64,000 bases of DNA from Mojavia pulchra JT2-VF2 (GTDB lineage Bacteria > Cyanobacteriota > Cyanobacteriia > Cyanobacteriales > Nostocaceae): positions 248,001 through 312,000 of the forward strand of contig JAHHHN010000006.1 in assembly GCA_019359325.1 (NCBI GenBank). The letters run 5' to 3'. The notes beneath the pieces are model-generated. The model saw nothing but the letters and a program-made list of their open reading frames with translations. It searched no databases and was not told where the DNA came from. Of this stretch, positions 19,278-29,086 are shown piece after piece. The position numbers and the translations under genes are program-made. Each line of letters opens with the position of its first letter. Within the stretch, counting starts at the first letter, position 1.

Positions 19278-19910
19278 ATGAAAACTTCAGTGTATCGTAA
19301 CGCTGTGATTCTAACTTGTTCCTTGGGACTGTTAGGGTTACTGGCTGGGTGCTTTGGAATGAGTGTTTCTTTTGAAACCACAAATCCAGAAACATCTTCT
19401 TCCGAATCTCCTGAAACTCCTCAGTTGCAGAAGAGTCCGTCTTCATCTGTTTTTCAAGAAACAGCTGTCTCTGCTAATATCTCTAGTTCGACAACCACCC
19501 CCGGTAATCAAGTAGAACGCAGCAGCAGCAAAGCTACTTCCCTGACAGCATCTAGTCAAAACTCGACTAAAATTACTAAGGGGCAAGGAACTTTACGGAT
19601 GAGCAATCAAACAAATCAGCCTGTGCGACTAGCCTTACTAGCGCGACAGTCGAAGTTAAAAGGCTCTGACTCTGTTCAAACTCACCATGATATCCCAGCA
19701 CATTGGGATTTTGCTCCTCAAGAAGGAAGTGAACAGGGACTCCTCCTATCCTTACCTAATGGCAATTTAAAGCTAGAGAAGGGAGATATTTTAGTAGCCT
19801 TTGCACAAGATGGTTCCCGCCGCTACTGGGGCCCATATGTTGTTGGGGAAACATCTAAACCTAGCTGGAATGCTAAAAGCCGAGAATGGCAACTAGTACT
19901 TCAACAATAG
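19278..19910 (+). CDS. Putative lipoprotein of unknown function
   Basis: 210 residues. The N-terminus is a lipoprotein signal: basic MKTSVYRN, hydrophobic core, then lipobox LLAGC with Cys at about residue 25. Residues 30-105 are Ser/Thr/Pro/Gln-rich and probably an unstructured linker. The C-terminal half (GTLRMSNQTNQPVRLALLARQ through WGPYVVGETSKPSW) is likely a compact beta-rich domain. No named family recognised. It precedes the GT39 gene by about 170 bp on the same strand. Confidence 0.75.
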   Translation: MKTSVYRNAVILTCSLGLLGLLAGCFGMSVSFETTNPETSSSESPETPQLQKSPSSSVFQETAVSANISSSTTTPGNQVERSSSKATSLTASSQNSTKITKGQGTLRMSNQTNQPVRLALLARQSKLKGSDSVQTHHDIPAHWDFAPQEGSEQGLLLSLPNGNLKLEKGDILVAFAQDGSRRYWGPYVVGETSKPSWNAKSREWQLVLQQ

Positions 19911-20080
19911 TCTTAAAGCCTTATAGTCAATAACCATTAAAAAGCGGAGAATGACAAAGAACAAAACATCAACTACAAACGACTTATTGACTAGTGACGC
20001 TTGAATACTAGAAGCCTGGGTTGGGCTAACTCCCAATTGCGCTGGCTTCTGTTGTTGAGTGACTGTTGGCTGAATAATTA

Positions 20081-21946
20081 ATGAAGATGAAATTGAGCGT
20101 TCCCCACACTGTTAACCAGTGGTTTAAAAATATACTACAACGTCCAGCCCTTGCTGTGACTGTATCGATTCTGTGGTTGATTGTGATTGGTTGGATAGCT
20201 TATGGGTGGAACTTGGGCAGCATTGGCTTGATTGATGAAACAGAACCACTGTTTGCCGAAGCTTCTCGCCAAATGTACGTTACAGGAGATTGGATTACTC
20301 CTTTTTTTAATGGAGAGACTCGCTTTGATAAACCTGCGCTCATTTACTGGTGTCAGGCGATCGCCTATACAATTTTTGGAGTGAATGAGTGGGCAGTGCG
20401 TCTGCCATCGGCGATCGCGGCAATGGGTTTGGTGAGTTTAGCTTTTTACACTGTACACTGGTCTCTGGCACGACAAGACGAATTAGAACAAGTTTCGCGT
20501 CCTACTCGTCGTTACTTAACAGCTGCTATGGCAGCAGCTGTCATGGCACTCAGCCCAGAAATGATTGCCTGGGGGCGAATTGGTGTTTCTGATATGCTGC
20601 TGACTGGGTGTATAGGATCAGCTTTGCTCTGCTTTTTCCGAGGGTACGCAGGTAAGGAAGGGACTGGGCGAGAATCTTCCCAATCACCAATCCCTAATCA
20701 CCAATCACCTTTTCCTAACAAGTGGTATTTGGCTTGTTATATATTGATTGCTGGGGCAATTTTAACAAAAGGGCCAGTAGGAATTGTGTTACCAGGGCTA
20801 ATTATCGCTGCGTTTGTGTTGTACCTGGGAAAGCTGCGGGAAGTATGGCGAGAAATGCATCCCTTGAAGGGTATGCTAATTATTTTAGTTTTATCAGTAC
20901 CCTGGTATGCCCTAGTAATTTGGCGCAATGGTTGGAATTATATTAATGCTTTCTTTGGCTACCACAACATAGAACGCTTTACGGAAGTAGTTAATGGGCA
21001 CTCAGCGCCTTGGTATTTTTACTTTTTGGTAGTATTAATAGGCTTTGCACCTTACTCAGTATACTTACCAGCTGCAATAGCCAGATTGAAGTTTTGGCAG
21101 CGATCGCACTGGCTTTCTCAAGAACGTTCTCAGCAATTGGGTTTATTTGTTTGCGTCTGGTTTCTTGGTGTTTTTGGCTTTTTCACGATCGCCGTCACCA
21201 AACTTCCTAGCTATGTATTGCCGTTAATGCCAGCAGCAGCAATCCTTGTAGCACTGTTATGGAGCGATCTCATACCCGATCAAAACACACAACCCCAAAG
21301 GAAATTTCATTTTTGGAGTGGCTGGGTAAATGTCGTATTTTTATCAGCGGTAGCAGCAGGATTGTTTCATATATCCCAGTTAGTAGGCAGAGATCCAGCC
21401 GCACCTAGCTTGTACCTCCAGCTGCAAGAGTCTGGTTTACCAGTCTTGGGAGGTATTATTTGGCTGATTTGTGCGATCATAATTGCCGTATTACTGCTCA
21501 GTCACCGTTGGCGCTATATTATGAGCGTAAATTTGCTGGGTTTTGTAGCATTTTTAACTGTAGTTTTGATGCCAGCTATGTTTTTGATGGATCAACAGCG
21601 TCAGCTACCATTACGTGAATTATCGGCGATCGCCACGCAAGTACAAAAATCAAATGAAGAATTTGTCATGGTTGGCTTTAAAAAACCCAGTGTGGTATTT
21701 TATAGCCATAGCCGCGTGAATTACTTAAATTCTCCACAAGAAGCGAAAGATTATATTAAAAATCAGTCTACTACGCAAGCAAAGTCACCCTCACTGCTAT
21801 TTCTGGCTGAACAGGACAAGTTTTTAGAAATGGGCTTGCAGCCAGATACTTATAAGCATTTAGCTACCAAGGGCGCTTACGATTTGATTCGAGTTCCTGT
21901 GAAAAAAATTAAAGATGAAACAGATATATCGTATCAAGTTGATTAA
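20081..21946 (+). CDS. Glycosyltransferase family 39 (ArnT/PMT-like) membrane protein
   Basis: 621 residues with about 11-13 membrane helices. GT39/ArnT enzymes transfer sugars from polyprenyl-phosphate donors to lipids or proteins on the outer face of the inner membrane. The N-terminal motif GSIGLIDETEPLFAEASRQM carries the acidic residues expected in the first periplasmic loop (D-E-x-x-Y/F), followed by DWITPFFNGETRFDKPALIYW and GVNEWAVRLPSA. An unusual hydrophilic insertion, KEGTGRESSQSPIPNHQSP (about residues 190-212), reads through a Nostoc-type short repeat. The C-terminal soluble segment starts near residue 515. Acceptor unknown. Confidence 0.85.
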   Translation: MKMKLSVPHTVNQWFKNILQRPALAVTVSILWLIVIGWIAYGWNLGSIGLIDETEPLFAEASRQMYVTGDWITPFFNGETRFDKPALIYWCQAIAYTIFGVNEWAVRLPSAIAAMGLVSLAFYTVHWSLARQDELEQVSRPTRRYLTAAMAAAVMALSPEMIAWGRIGVSDMLLTGCIGSALLCFFRGYAGKEGTGRESSQSPIPNHQSPFPNKWYLACYILIAGAILTKGPVGIVLPGLIIAAFVLYLGKLREVWREMHPLKGMLIILVLSVPWYALVIWRNGWNYINAFFGYHNIERFTEVVNGHSAPWYFYFLVVLIGFAPYSVYLPAAIARLKFWQRSHWLSQERSQQLGLFVCVWFLGVFGFFTIAVTKLPSYVLPLMPAAAILVALLWSDLIPDQNTQPQRKFHFWSGWVNVVFLSAVAAGLFHISQLVGRDPAAPSLYLQLQESGLPVLGGIIWLICAIIIAVLLLSHRWRYIMSVNLLGFVAFLTVVLMPAMFLMDQQRQLPLRELSAIATQVQKSNEEFVMVGFKKPSVVFYSHSRVNYLNSPQEAKDYIKNQSTTQAKSPSLLFLAEQDKFLEMGLQPDTYKHLATKGAYDLIRVPVKKIKDETDISYQVD

Positions 21947-22103
21947 AGCCTGAGGTTGATAAGCTCATGTGCTTTTAAGTTGGATAATCCGCAGCGTCAT
22001 TAAGACGCAAGGATGCAGTTTGAATGACGATCAGCTTAATGTGTTGGTAAATGGTATTGGGCATTTTGCACTATTCCCATTTTCCATACCCATTAAGATT
22101 TTT

Positions 22104-22217
22104 GGCGTTGCATAAATGCGGGATGAATTGAGATTTTTGGCCCAAAGGCAAAGATTGATTCTTTGCGCCTTTGCGTCTTTGCGCTAAACAAAATTCATCC
22201 CATCAATCAGCAACGCC
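22104..22217. mobile_element. 114-bp MITE-like element with TIRs and 8-bp target duplication
   Basis: Terminal inverted repeats GGCGTTGC (22104-22111) and GCAACGCC (22210-22217), plus an inner inverted pair GGGATGAATT (22120-22129) and AATTCATCCC (22192-22201), symmetrically spaced by 8 nt. An 8-bp direct repeat AGATTTTT flanks it on both sides (22096-22103 and 22218-22225), as expected of a target-site duplication. It has no coding capacity. The right duplication overlaps the stop codon of the neighbouring histidine kinase gene. Confidence 0.8.
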
Positions 22218-22223
22218 AGATTT

Positions 22224-25200
22224 TTATTGTTGATACTTGACAGATAAAGCTTGGTTAATCTCGTTTAATAAGTCTTCCATTGAGATCGAGCGAGGTAAAA
22301 CTTGGGCTGCGATCGCACTTATGACAGTTTCTATTGTTTGCGATCGATTCTTTTTCTGTTTCCCAATTTCCTGCTGGGGGATTTCACACGGAACAGCCGC
22401 CTGAGTAGAATTTAAGCGCTGGTCAAGTACTAAAATTGGCGGCAAGTTTAAAGGCAAATCTCCTAAAACTTTTAGCGCTTTAAGCACTTCTTTAGGAATC
22501 GAGGATTCTCCTAAATAAATCAACAGTAAGTCAACGCTTTGGTGGCGAATTTGTTGCACTACTTCTGCCCAACAGCCACCCATAGCTGCTTTCAAGCCAG
22601 CTGTTTGCAGGTACTGAATTAAAGCTTGGAACCACTCCGAACCCCGTTCAGCAGTTTCATTACTAAGTAAGGAATTTTTTTCTGACCTATAACCCTTCAC
22701 CTGCCTGCGTTTTACCTGTGGCAAATCGCGGAGCATTGTTATATCCACTACTAAAATACTGGGTGGACAAGATATACCAGAAGCAATTTGCAGCACTGAC
22801 AATAAAGCATCTGTTTTACTGATACCACTGCTATTGTCTTTACCCAATGGTGTTAGGCAAGGAAACACAGACAGCCCAGGTATCTGAGAAGCTGCCAAGG
22901 TAGTTACCACATCACAAGTCACCAGTGGTAGCGCCGCCAACCGGGGGTGTTGGCTGAGTTGTTGTAGATAAGCTTGTGCTGCTGGGCTTTCTACATCCAA
23001 CAGCACTACATCAAACTGCCAAACGCGAGCTAAAAGTTCCGCCTGATCTAGGTTATCTACTTCGATAACTCGGTGTTCTCGCAACGAAGGATGAGGATTA
23101 ACTGATTCTAAATTAAGATTAACCAATCTCAGAATTCGCAATGGAGTTTTAGTAGCGAAGATGTCATTACTATCTAACCCTGATTGCTGAACTGTTGGCG
23201 TAGTGCATAAACTTTCTAACAGCGGTGCTAAAGCTTGATATTGTACTGGCAAGCTCAAGAAACCATCAGCTCTGTTAGCAAATGCTTGCTCCTTTTCGGC
23301 CCCTGTCGCTGTCACTATCAGCGGAATGTGGCGAGTTGCAGTATCTGACTTGAGTAAAGTCAGCACATCCCAACCTGACAACAGCGGTAGCAAAGGATTT
23401 AAGAACACAGCTTTTGGTTGCAAGCGACGAGCTTTTTCTACTGCCTCTGTTCCTGAGCGAGCAATCACTACTCTATAACCTAAACCTTTGAGTTGCTCGG
23501 TCAAATCTTCAATATATCGGGCTACTGCTTCGACTACCAACACCAAGCGCTGCGAAGATGTCGGTTGATGTTGTGTAGATGTGTTGATTCGTTGACATGC
23601 TGATGCGGTCAGTTCCCGTGAGCCGGTATTGCTTGTTAAACCATCTTCTGTATTATCCTCTTCTTGCTCAGTAAAGCCTGTTTTTGGCGGGCTGGGCGGT
23701 AGCAGCAGTGTAAATTGGCTACCTTTTCCTTCTCTAGACAAGAAGCTGACATCACCACCGTGGAGTCTTGCCAAGGCCCTTGTTAACACCAGTCCCAGAC
23801 CAGTACCTTCAAACTGCCGAGTCAAAGGATTTTCTAGTTGCTGAAATTTTTGAAAGATTAAGTGTTGCTGATGTTCAGGAATGCCAATACCCGTATCCCA
23901 AACTGTAAAAGCAATCCACCCTTCCCAATGATTCACGCGCAATCCAATTTCTCCAGATACTTCAGTAAACTTAAAGGCATTGGAAAGCAGGTGTACTAGC
24001 ATTTGCCGCAGGCGCAATTCATCTGCCACTATTTGGTCTAAGCCTGGTTCAATGACGATACTAAATTGAGGCTCAAGTGAACGTGCGGCTTGAGATTGGT
24101 CAGTAACTTTGGCTTTGCTGGTTTGAGTGTGGATAGTTTTTGCTTCTGATAAAGCACGTTCGCAAACTGCGGAAATATTTACTGGGGCCACTGTTAAATC
24201 CATTTGACCCGTCTCCATGCGAGTCAAATCCAAAATATCATTGACCACACTCATCAAGTGGCGTCCGCTTTGATGAATTAACCCTGCATAGCGGGCTTGA
24301 CGCTCGTTTAATTCTCCCAACTGGCGATCAACGAGCAATCGTGATAACCCTAAAACCGCAGTCAGGGGTGTCTTCAGTTCATGGCTAATACACGCTAAAA
24401 ACTCATCTTTTAATCGATTTAGTTGAATGAGATCGGCATTTTTGGCTGCCAATTCTTTACAAAGCTGTTGCTGTTCGGTCACATCAGTAGCTAAGACTAG
24501 CCACAAATCGTTACCTATTCCTGAGTTATTACCACGATTGAGTCCCTCTGTTGTCAAGGTCATCTCTACTTCTAAACCTTGGACTCTCAACTCAGGGCTA
24601 TCTAATGGAATTTTAGCAAACTGCCAGATTCGCTCTTGACCATTTTGCACTTCGACGATGCAGATGCAAGTACCTACCTGGTTATCCCAATAGCACTGAC
24701 TAGATGCACCAACCGTAGTATGTTGCTGTTCATGCACATTATTTATAGGTGGGGTAGTTGTTTGCATACGAGCGCCATTTTGCTGTATCGCTTCACTCCT
24801 TGTCGATAAGCTATTTTCTCCATGATGCAGTTTGCTCGTTGTGGCTTGGTCATCACCACCATGTCCATTTTCCCTGCTGTGCAAATGAATCTTGCGGGCT
24901 TTTGGCGATGCATATTCTGGCTGTTTGACTCGGTTGGGGGCAAGTATTGTCTCTACTTGTTGCCTAACACCTTCTGGATCTTTGAGTGCTCCCAATTGTT
25001 GCCACCAAGCTGGGTTTTGCGCTACTACCTCACCAGTACCAGTTTGCAACATTAAAGGCCAAGGCAGTCGTTCCAACAGCTGTACAAGTGGCTTATAGCC
25101 TGATGCCTGCCGATGATTTAATGTTTGTGCTGGTGAGTAAGTTGTCGCCTCTGCATCATCTATGTCTTGGTTTGCTGCATAGTCTTGAGGAGTAACCTCA

Positions 25201-25649
25201 GAGATTGCATCAATAGCAACTCTCTCTTGAGTTATTAATCTTAATATTCGTAGGTTGTCTAGGAGACCTAAAAATTTGCCATTTGGGTCAATGAGTGCCC
25301 AATCTAAATTGTTATTGTTTATTTGGGTTTGTTGGTAGCGCAAAAACAAGCCAAATTGCTCTACACATTCAGCAGCTGGTATGGTTTGTATTGGTTCTAT
25401 CAGCACTGTACCGAAAATTGACACTGGCTGCTGCAAATTCAGATGAGCGCCACCAACTGCTGCCAATAATTTTTGTATTAACCGGGCAGAGTGCAGCAAC
25501 CCTGTGGGGTGTTGCTGCTGATTCACCACTACCACGCGATCGCACTGCTCTTTTTCAAAAATCTCTAGCACCATTGCCAGAGTACTTGTTTCTACGCAGA
25601 CGGGTACATTTGTTAAAAAATCATAAAGCGGGTATTGTAGCATTGACAT
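22224..25649 (-). CDS. Hybrid sensor histidine kinase: CBS pair, PAS-like, HisKA, HATPase, degenerate receivers
   Basis: 1141 residues, cytosolic (no membrane helix seen). Order: a CBS-like pair at about 1-160 (CVETSTLAMVLEIFEKEQCDRVVVV), a PAS-like segment near 185-400, HisKA at about 415 with the phospho-acceptor motif FLACISHELKTPLTAVLG, and HATPase_c with N-box LLSNAFKF, G1 VWDTGIGIP and G2 GTGLGLVL. Three receiver-like regions follow. The first (from about 715) reads LVVEAVARY where an acidic pair is expected and AVFLNPLLPLLSGWDV, with Asn at the normal phospho-Asp position. The other two lack a clear acidic pocket. It is divergent from kaiA; a kinase next to kaiABC recalls the Anabaena 7120 arrangement. 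Its partner is unknown. Confidence 0.88.
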   Translation of the reverse strand: MSMLQYPLYDFLTNVPVCVETSTLAMVLEIFEKEQCDRVVVVNQQQHPTGLLHSARLIQKLLAAVGGAHLNLQQPVSIFGTVLIEPIQTIPAAECVEQFGLFLRYQQTQINNNNLDWALIDPNGKFLGLLDNLRILRLITQERVAIDAISEVTPQDYAANQDIDDAEATTYSPAQTLNHRQASGYKPLVQLLERLPWPLMLQTGTGEVVAQNPAWWQQLGALKDPEGVRQQVETILAPNRVKQPEYASPKARKIHLHSRENGHGGDDQATTSKLHHGENSLSTRSEAIQQNGARMQTTTPPINNVHEQQHTTVGASSQCYWDNQVGTCICIVEVQNGQERIWQFAKIPLDSPELRVQGLEVEMTLTTEGLNRGNNSGIGNDLWLVLATDVTEQQQLCKELAAKNADLIQLNRLKDEFLACISHELKTPLTAVLGLSRLLVDRQLGELNERQARYAGLIHQSGRHLMSVVNDILDLTRMETGQMDLTVAPVNISAVCERALSEAKTIHTQTSKAKVTDQSQAARSLEPQFSIVIEPGLDQIVADELRLRQMLVHLLSNAFKFTEVSGEIGLRVNHWEGWIAFTVWDTGIGIPEHQQHLIFQKFQQLENPLTRQFEGTGLGLVLTRALARLHGGDVSFLSREGKGSQFTLLLPPSPPKTGFTEQEEDNTEDGLTSNTGSRELTASACQRINTSTQHQPTSSQRLVLVVEAVARYIEDLTEQLKGLGYRVVIARSGTEAVEKARRLQPKAVFLNPLLPLLSGWDVLTLLKSDTATRHIPLIVTATGAEKEQAFANRADGFLSLPVQYQALAPLLESLCTTPTVQQSGLDSNDIFATKTPLRILRLVNLNLESVNPHPSLREHRVIEVDNLDQAELLARVWQFDVVLLDVESPAAQAYLQQLSQHPRLAALPLVTCDVVTTLAASQIPGLSVFPCLTPLGKDNSSGISKTDALLSVLQIASGISCPPSILVVDITMLRDLPQVKRRQVKGYRSEKNSLLSNETAERGSEWFQALIQYLQTAGLKAAMGGCWAEVVQQIRHQSVDLLLIYLGESSIPKEVLKALKVLGDLPLNLPPILVLDQRLNSTQAAVPCEIPQQEIGKQKKNRSQTIETVISAIAAQVLPRSISMEDLLNEINQALSVKYQQ

Positions 25650-26301
25650 AAAGCTTCGGGGGTCATTCTTCCTTTGGAAGCCTCTGGTCTTTCCACCCCC
25701 ACTTGGGTAGATGGTACTTATGCCTGAAGCAATCTCCTTTAAGAAGACTCATATAAAAAATTATCGTTACAATTTCCATGCCATTGGAACAATGGGCTTT
25801 ATTTTCAGGGATACCTAGTTGCGTCCAATATTGTTCTGGATAGTAATGTTTCCCTTGACTGCATTGAGCTTCGGGCTACTATCCTTATCAGTATCCTAAC
25901 TGGTTCTCAAACTCCTCCTTGATCGCAATAGCTAAAACAATTATGGCTCCAAAGATTCGCTTTAGAACCTTGAGGAATTATAATGATTTAGAATGCGACA
26001 ATCCTTTAAGTTCGTTTAAGTATCTTATCAAGGAGTGAAATAAAAAAATCTATATTTAGATAGATATACATATGTAATTCAATAACTTAGTTACATTACA
26101 ATCCACAACAAACGCCTCATCAAAAATCACTAAGTCTTACAACTGACTAGCTGCATCGATTTTTTAAGTTTGCGGTACTATCTGCTGACATAAACTATCC
26201 TCTAAGGGCGGACTCATAAATTTACTGCACACCCAATCTGAGCTTAGACGTGTTTTATGCACTAAATCAGCTCACCAAACTTGGTCACGGCGATCAAGGA
26301 G
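25650..26301. other. Divergent control region between the histidine kinase and kaiA
   Basis: About 0.65 kb with no gene supported. It must hold the kaiA and kinase promoters. A/T-rich ATAGATATACATATG-like runs lie near 26058-26074. No named operator was recognised and no repeat family is present. Confidence 0.4.
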
Positions 26302-26901
26302 ATGTATAAACAACAAATGTTATTACCAATATTAATTTTCCAACCAGATGTAAAAAAATCTTTATATAATCCAGATGAACTAGACAACACACAAAAATTG
26401 TCTAGGTGGATAGGGAACTTTATTCGCACTACTGTTCCTACCCAATTGTTGCTTGTATCTGTTACAGCAACTACTGTTGCCATGATTAATTATTTAATGA
26501 GGCGGTTGCCATCAAAACTTAATGAAATTTTAAATAAAGAATATTGCTATGTATTTGCATCTTACAAGCAAAAACACGAGGTTTTTTTCCAGCAGATGGA
26601 TCGAGCCGACCGAGAGGCTTTGTTGCAAGAAATTAAATCTGATTACCGAGATATACTTATAAACTACTTTACCAGAGAAACAACATTAAAAGAAAAAATT
26701 GATAAATTTATAAATGTGGTATTTTGTGCTAATATTCCTGTGCCGCAAATCATTGAAATTCACATGGAGTTAATTGAAGAATTTTCCAAACAACTAAGAT
26801 TAGAAGGAAGGAGCGACGAAGCATTACTAGATTACCGCCTGACATTAATAGATATTTTGGCTCACCTGTGTGAAATATATAGATGTTCAATATATAAATA
26901 A
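26302..26901 (+). CDS. kaiA: Circadian clock protein KaiA (short form without receiver domain)
   Basis: KaiA binds the C-terminal tail of KaiC and stimulates its autophosphorylation. About 199 residues from the ATG at 26302; an in-frame ATG at 26317 is also possible. AAGGAG directly abuts 26302 and is about 15 nt from 26317. Residues from about 95 are a full KaiA C-terminal domain: QQMDRADREALLQEIKSD, KIDKFINVVFCANIPVP and LRLEGRSDEALLDYRLTLID. The N-terminal part (about 90 residues) does not resemble the CheY-like pseudo-receiver of the roughly 280-residue unicellular KaiA; it includes a hydrophobic stretch TQLLLVSVTATTVAMINYL. Short KaiA proteins are known in Nostoc/Anabaena. First gene of kaiABC. 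Confidence 0.92.
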   Translation: MYKQQMLLPILIFQPDVKKSLYNPDELDNTQKLSRWIGNFIRTTVPTQLLLVSVTATTVAMINYLMRRLPSKLNEILNKEYCYVFASYKQKHEVFFQQMDRADREALLQEIKSDYRDILINYFTRETTLKEKIDKFINVVFCANIPVPQIIEIHMELIEEFSKQLRLEGRSDEALLDYRLTLIDILAHLCEIYRCSIYK

Positions 26902-27014
26902 ATTACATAACTTGAAGTTAAACCCGGCAATAGCAGCCGCTATCACTTCCTACGAATGCACAAACACATCATATATTTCTATCCTCAAGTCTAGCGAGTC
27001 TAGCCTGTACCTTT

Positions 27015-27329
27015 ATGAATAAAGCAAGAAAAACCTATGTTCTCAAGCTTTATGTAGCAGGGAACACACCAAACTCTGTACGGGCATTAAAAATACTAAA
27101 AAACATTTTAGACCAAGAGTTTCAAGGTGTTTATGCTTTGAAAGTGATCGATGTTCTGAAAAGCCCACAACTAGCAGAAGAAGATAAAATATTAGCCACG
27201 CCAACATTATCTAAAATTTTGCCTCCTCCAGTTCGCAAAATTATTGGCGATCTTTCAGATAGAGAAAGAGTGTTGATAGGATTGGATTTACTTTATGAAG
27301 AACTAAGTGAAGAAGACTGGGAAGAGTAA
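27015..27329 (+). CDS. kaiB: Circadian clock protein KaiB
   Basis: 104 residues, the usual KaiB length. KaiB is a fold-switching protein that binds phosphorylated KaiC, sequesters KaiA and signals to output kinases. Features: [21 protein letters not shown] (N-terminal thioredoxin-like half), [32 protein letters not shown] and [18 protein letters not shown]. The LATPTLSK segment is diagnostic. It lies 113 bp after kaiA and 92 bp before kaiC; kaiB and kaiC are probably co-transcribed. Confidence 0.97.
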   Translation: MNKARKTYVLKLYVAGNTPNSVRALKILKNILDQEFQGVYALKVIDVLKSPQLAEEDKILATPTLSKILPPPVRKIIGDLSDRERVLIGLDLLYEELSEEDWEE

Positions 27330-27421
27330 AATATTTAAGCGCAAAAACTTGATGGCGAACTCCGAAGATTAAAACATTATAAACACAAAAACTGGCTTTA
27401 ATCTCCCTTTTTTAGCAAGAA

Positions 27422-28984
27422 ATGATTCAAAAAGAGCAACCAGAGCAAAGCAACACACCGTTAATTGGGGGTGTAGAAAAAATCCGCACAATGATTGAGG
27501 GCTTTGACGATATTACTCATGGTGGTTTACCAGTTGGAAGAACTACCTTATTTAGCGGTACTTCTGGCACAGGCAAAACTTTATTATCTCTACAGTTTCT
27601 TTATAACGGTATTACCTATTTTGATGAGGCAGGAGTATTCGTTACCTTTGAAGAATCACCTAGCGACATTATTAAAAATGCCTATATTTTTGGCTGGAAT
27701 TTACAACGCCTAATCAACGAAGGTAAATTGTTTATTCTGGATGCTTCACCCGATCCAGAAGGGCAAGATATTGTCGGAAACTTTGACCTTTCAGCCCTTA
27801 TTGAGCGCTTGCAATATGCTATTCGCAAATACAAGGCAAAACGAGTTTCTATCGATTCTATAACAGCGGTCTTTCAGCAGTATGAAGCTATGGGAGTAGT
27901 GCGGCGGGAGATTTTTCGCCTAGTAGCACGTCTTAAACAGCTGAATGTCACCACTGTAATTACTACCGAACGTAGTGAAGAATATGGGCCTGTTGCCTCT
28001 TTTGGGGTCGAAGAATTTGTTTCCGATAATGTAGTAATTGTTCGTAACGTTTTAGAAGGAGAACGTCGCCGTCGCACCGCTGAAATTCTCAAATTGCGCG
28101 GTACAACTCATATGAAAGGCGAGTATCCTTTTACAATTACTAACGCAGGAGTCAATATCTTCCCACTGGGAGCGATGCGCTTGACTCAAAGGTCTTCTAA
28201 TGTACGGGTGTCTTCTGGGGTTAAAACCCTGGATGAAATGTGTGGTGGTGGTTTCTTTAAAGATTCGATCATTTTGGCAACAGGAGCCACAGGTACTGGT
28301 AAAACTTTGTTGGTCAGCAAGTTTATCCAAGATGGCTGTTTAAATGGCGAACAGGCAATATTATTTGCTTATGAAGAATCACGTGCCCAACTATCTCGGA
28401 ATGCTTCTTCTTGGGGAATTGATTTTGAGGAATTAGAACGGCAAGGGTTACTCAAAATCATTTGTACATACCCCGAATCAACAGGTTTGGAAGACCATTT
28501 GCAAATTATTAAGTCAGAAATTGCTGTCTTTAAACCAGCGAGGATTGCAATCGACTCCCTTTCAGCCCTAGCTAGAGGAGTGAGCAATAATGCATTTCGA
28601 CAATTTGTAATTGGTGTGACAGGTTACGCTAAACAAGAAGAAATTACTGGATTTTTTACTAATACAACTGATCAATTCATGGGGTCACATTCGATTACTG
28701 ACTCCCATATTTCCACGATTACTGACACAATTTTGATGTTGCAGTATGTAGAAATTCGTGGAGAAATGTCACGGGCAATAAATGTATTCAAAATGCGGGG
28801 ATCTTGGCATGATAAGGGTATCCGCGAGTACAATATTACCGCAGACGGGCCTGACATTAAAGATTCTTTCCGTAATTACGAACGGATTGTTAGTGGTGCT
28901 CCTACCCGCGTTAGTATCGATGAAAAGGCGGAACTTTCTCGCATCGTCAGACGTTTTGAAGATAAACAGAGTTCCGATTCCTAA
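27422..28984 (+). CDS. kaiC: Circadian clock protein KaiC
   Basis: 520 residues: tandem RecA-like domains forming a hexamer whose slow ATPase and phosphorylation cycle sets the clock. CI: Walker A GTSGTGKTLL at about residue 45-54, followed by the catalytic Glu pair in VTFEESP. CII: Walker A GATGTGKTLL near 290 and FAYEES. The phosphorylation sites fall in HISTITDT, with Ser431 and Thr432 by count from the ATG at 27422, the same numbering as Synechococcus. The A-loop/tail (SELSRIVRRFEDK-like) that binds KaiA is present. The clock core therefore looks complete and active. Confidence 0.98.
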   Translation: MIQKEQPEQSNTPLIGGVEKIRTMIEGFDDITHGGLPVGRTTLFSGTSGTGKTLLSLQFLYNGITYFDEAGVFVTFEESPSDIIKNAYIFGWNLQRLINEGKLFILDASPDPEGQDIVGNFDLSALIERLQYAIRKYKAKRVSIDSITAVFQQYEAMGVVRREIFRLVARLKQLNVTTVITTERSEEYGPVASFGVEEFVSDNVVIVRNVLEGERRRRTAEILKLRGTTHMKGEYPFTITNAGVNIFPLGAMRLTQRSSNVRVSSGVKTLDEMCGGGFFKDSIILATGATGTGKTLLVSKFIQDGCLNGEQAILFAYEESRAQLSRNASSWGIDFEELERQGLLKIICTYPESTGLEDHLQIIKSEIAVFKPARIAIDSLSALARGVSNNAFRQFVIGVTGYAKQEEITGFFTNTTDQFMGSHSITDSHISTITDTILMLQYVEIRGEMSRAINVFKMRGSWHDKGIREYNITADGPDIKDSFRNYERIVSGAPTRVSIDEKAELSRIVRRFEDKQSSDS

Positions 28985-29086
28985 ATTTGTAGCGTACTAT
29001 ATTCTTTTCTAAATTTAGTGTCGTGCTATATTCTGTGGTGAAGAAAAGTTTTCTGCCGCTAGATTGATTTCGTGTGAGGGGATGCG

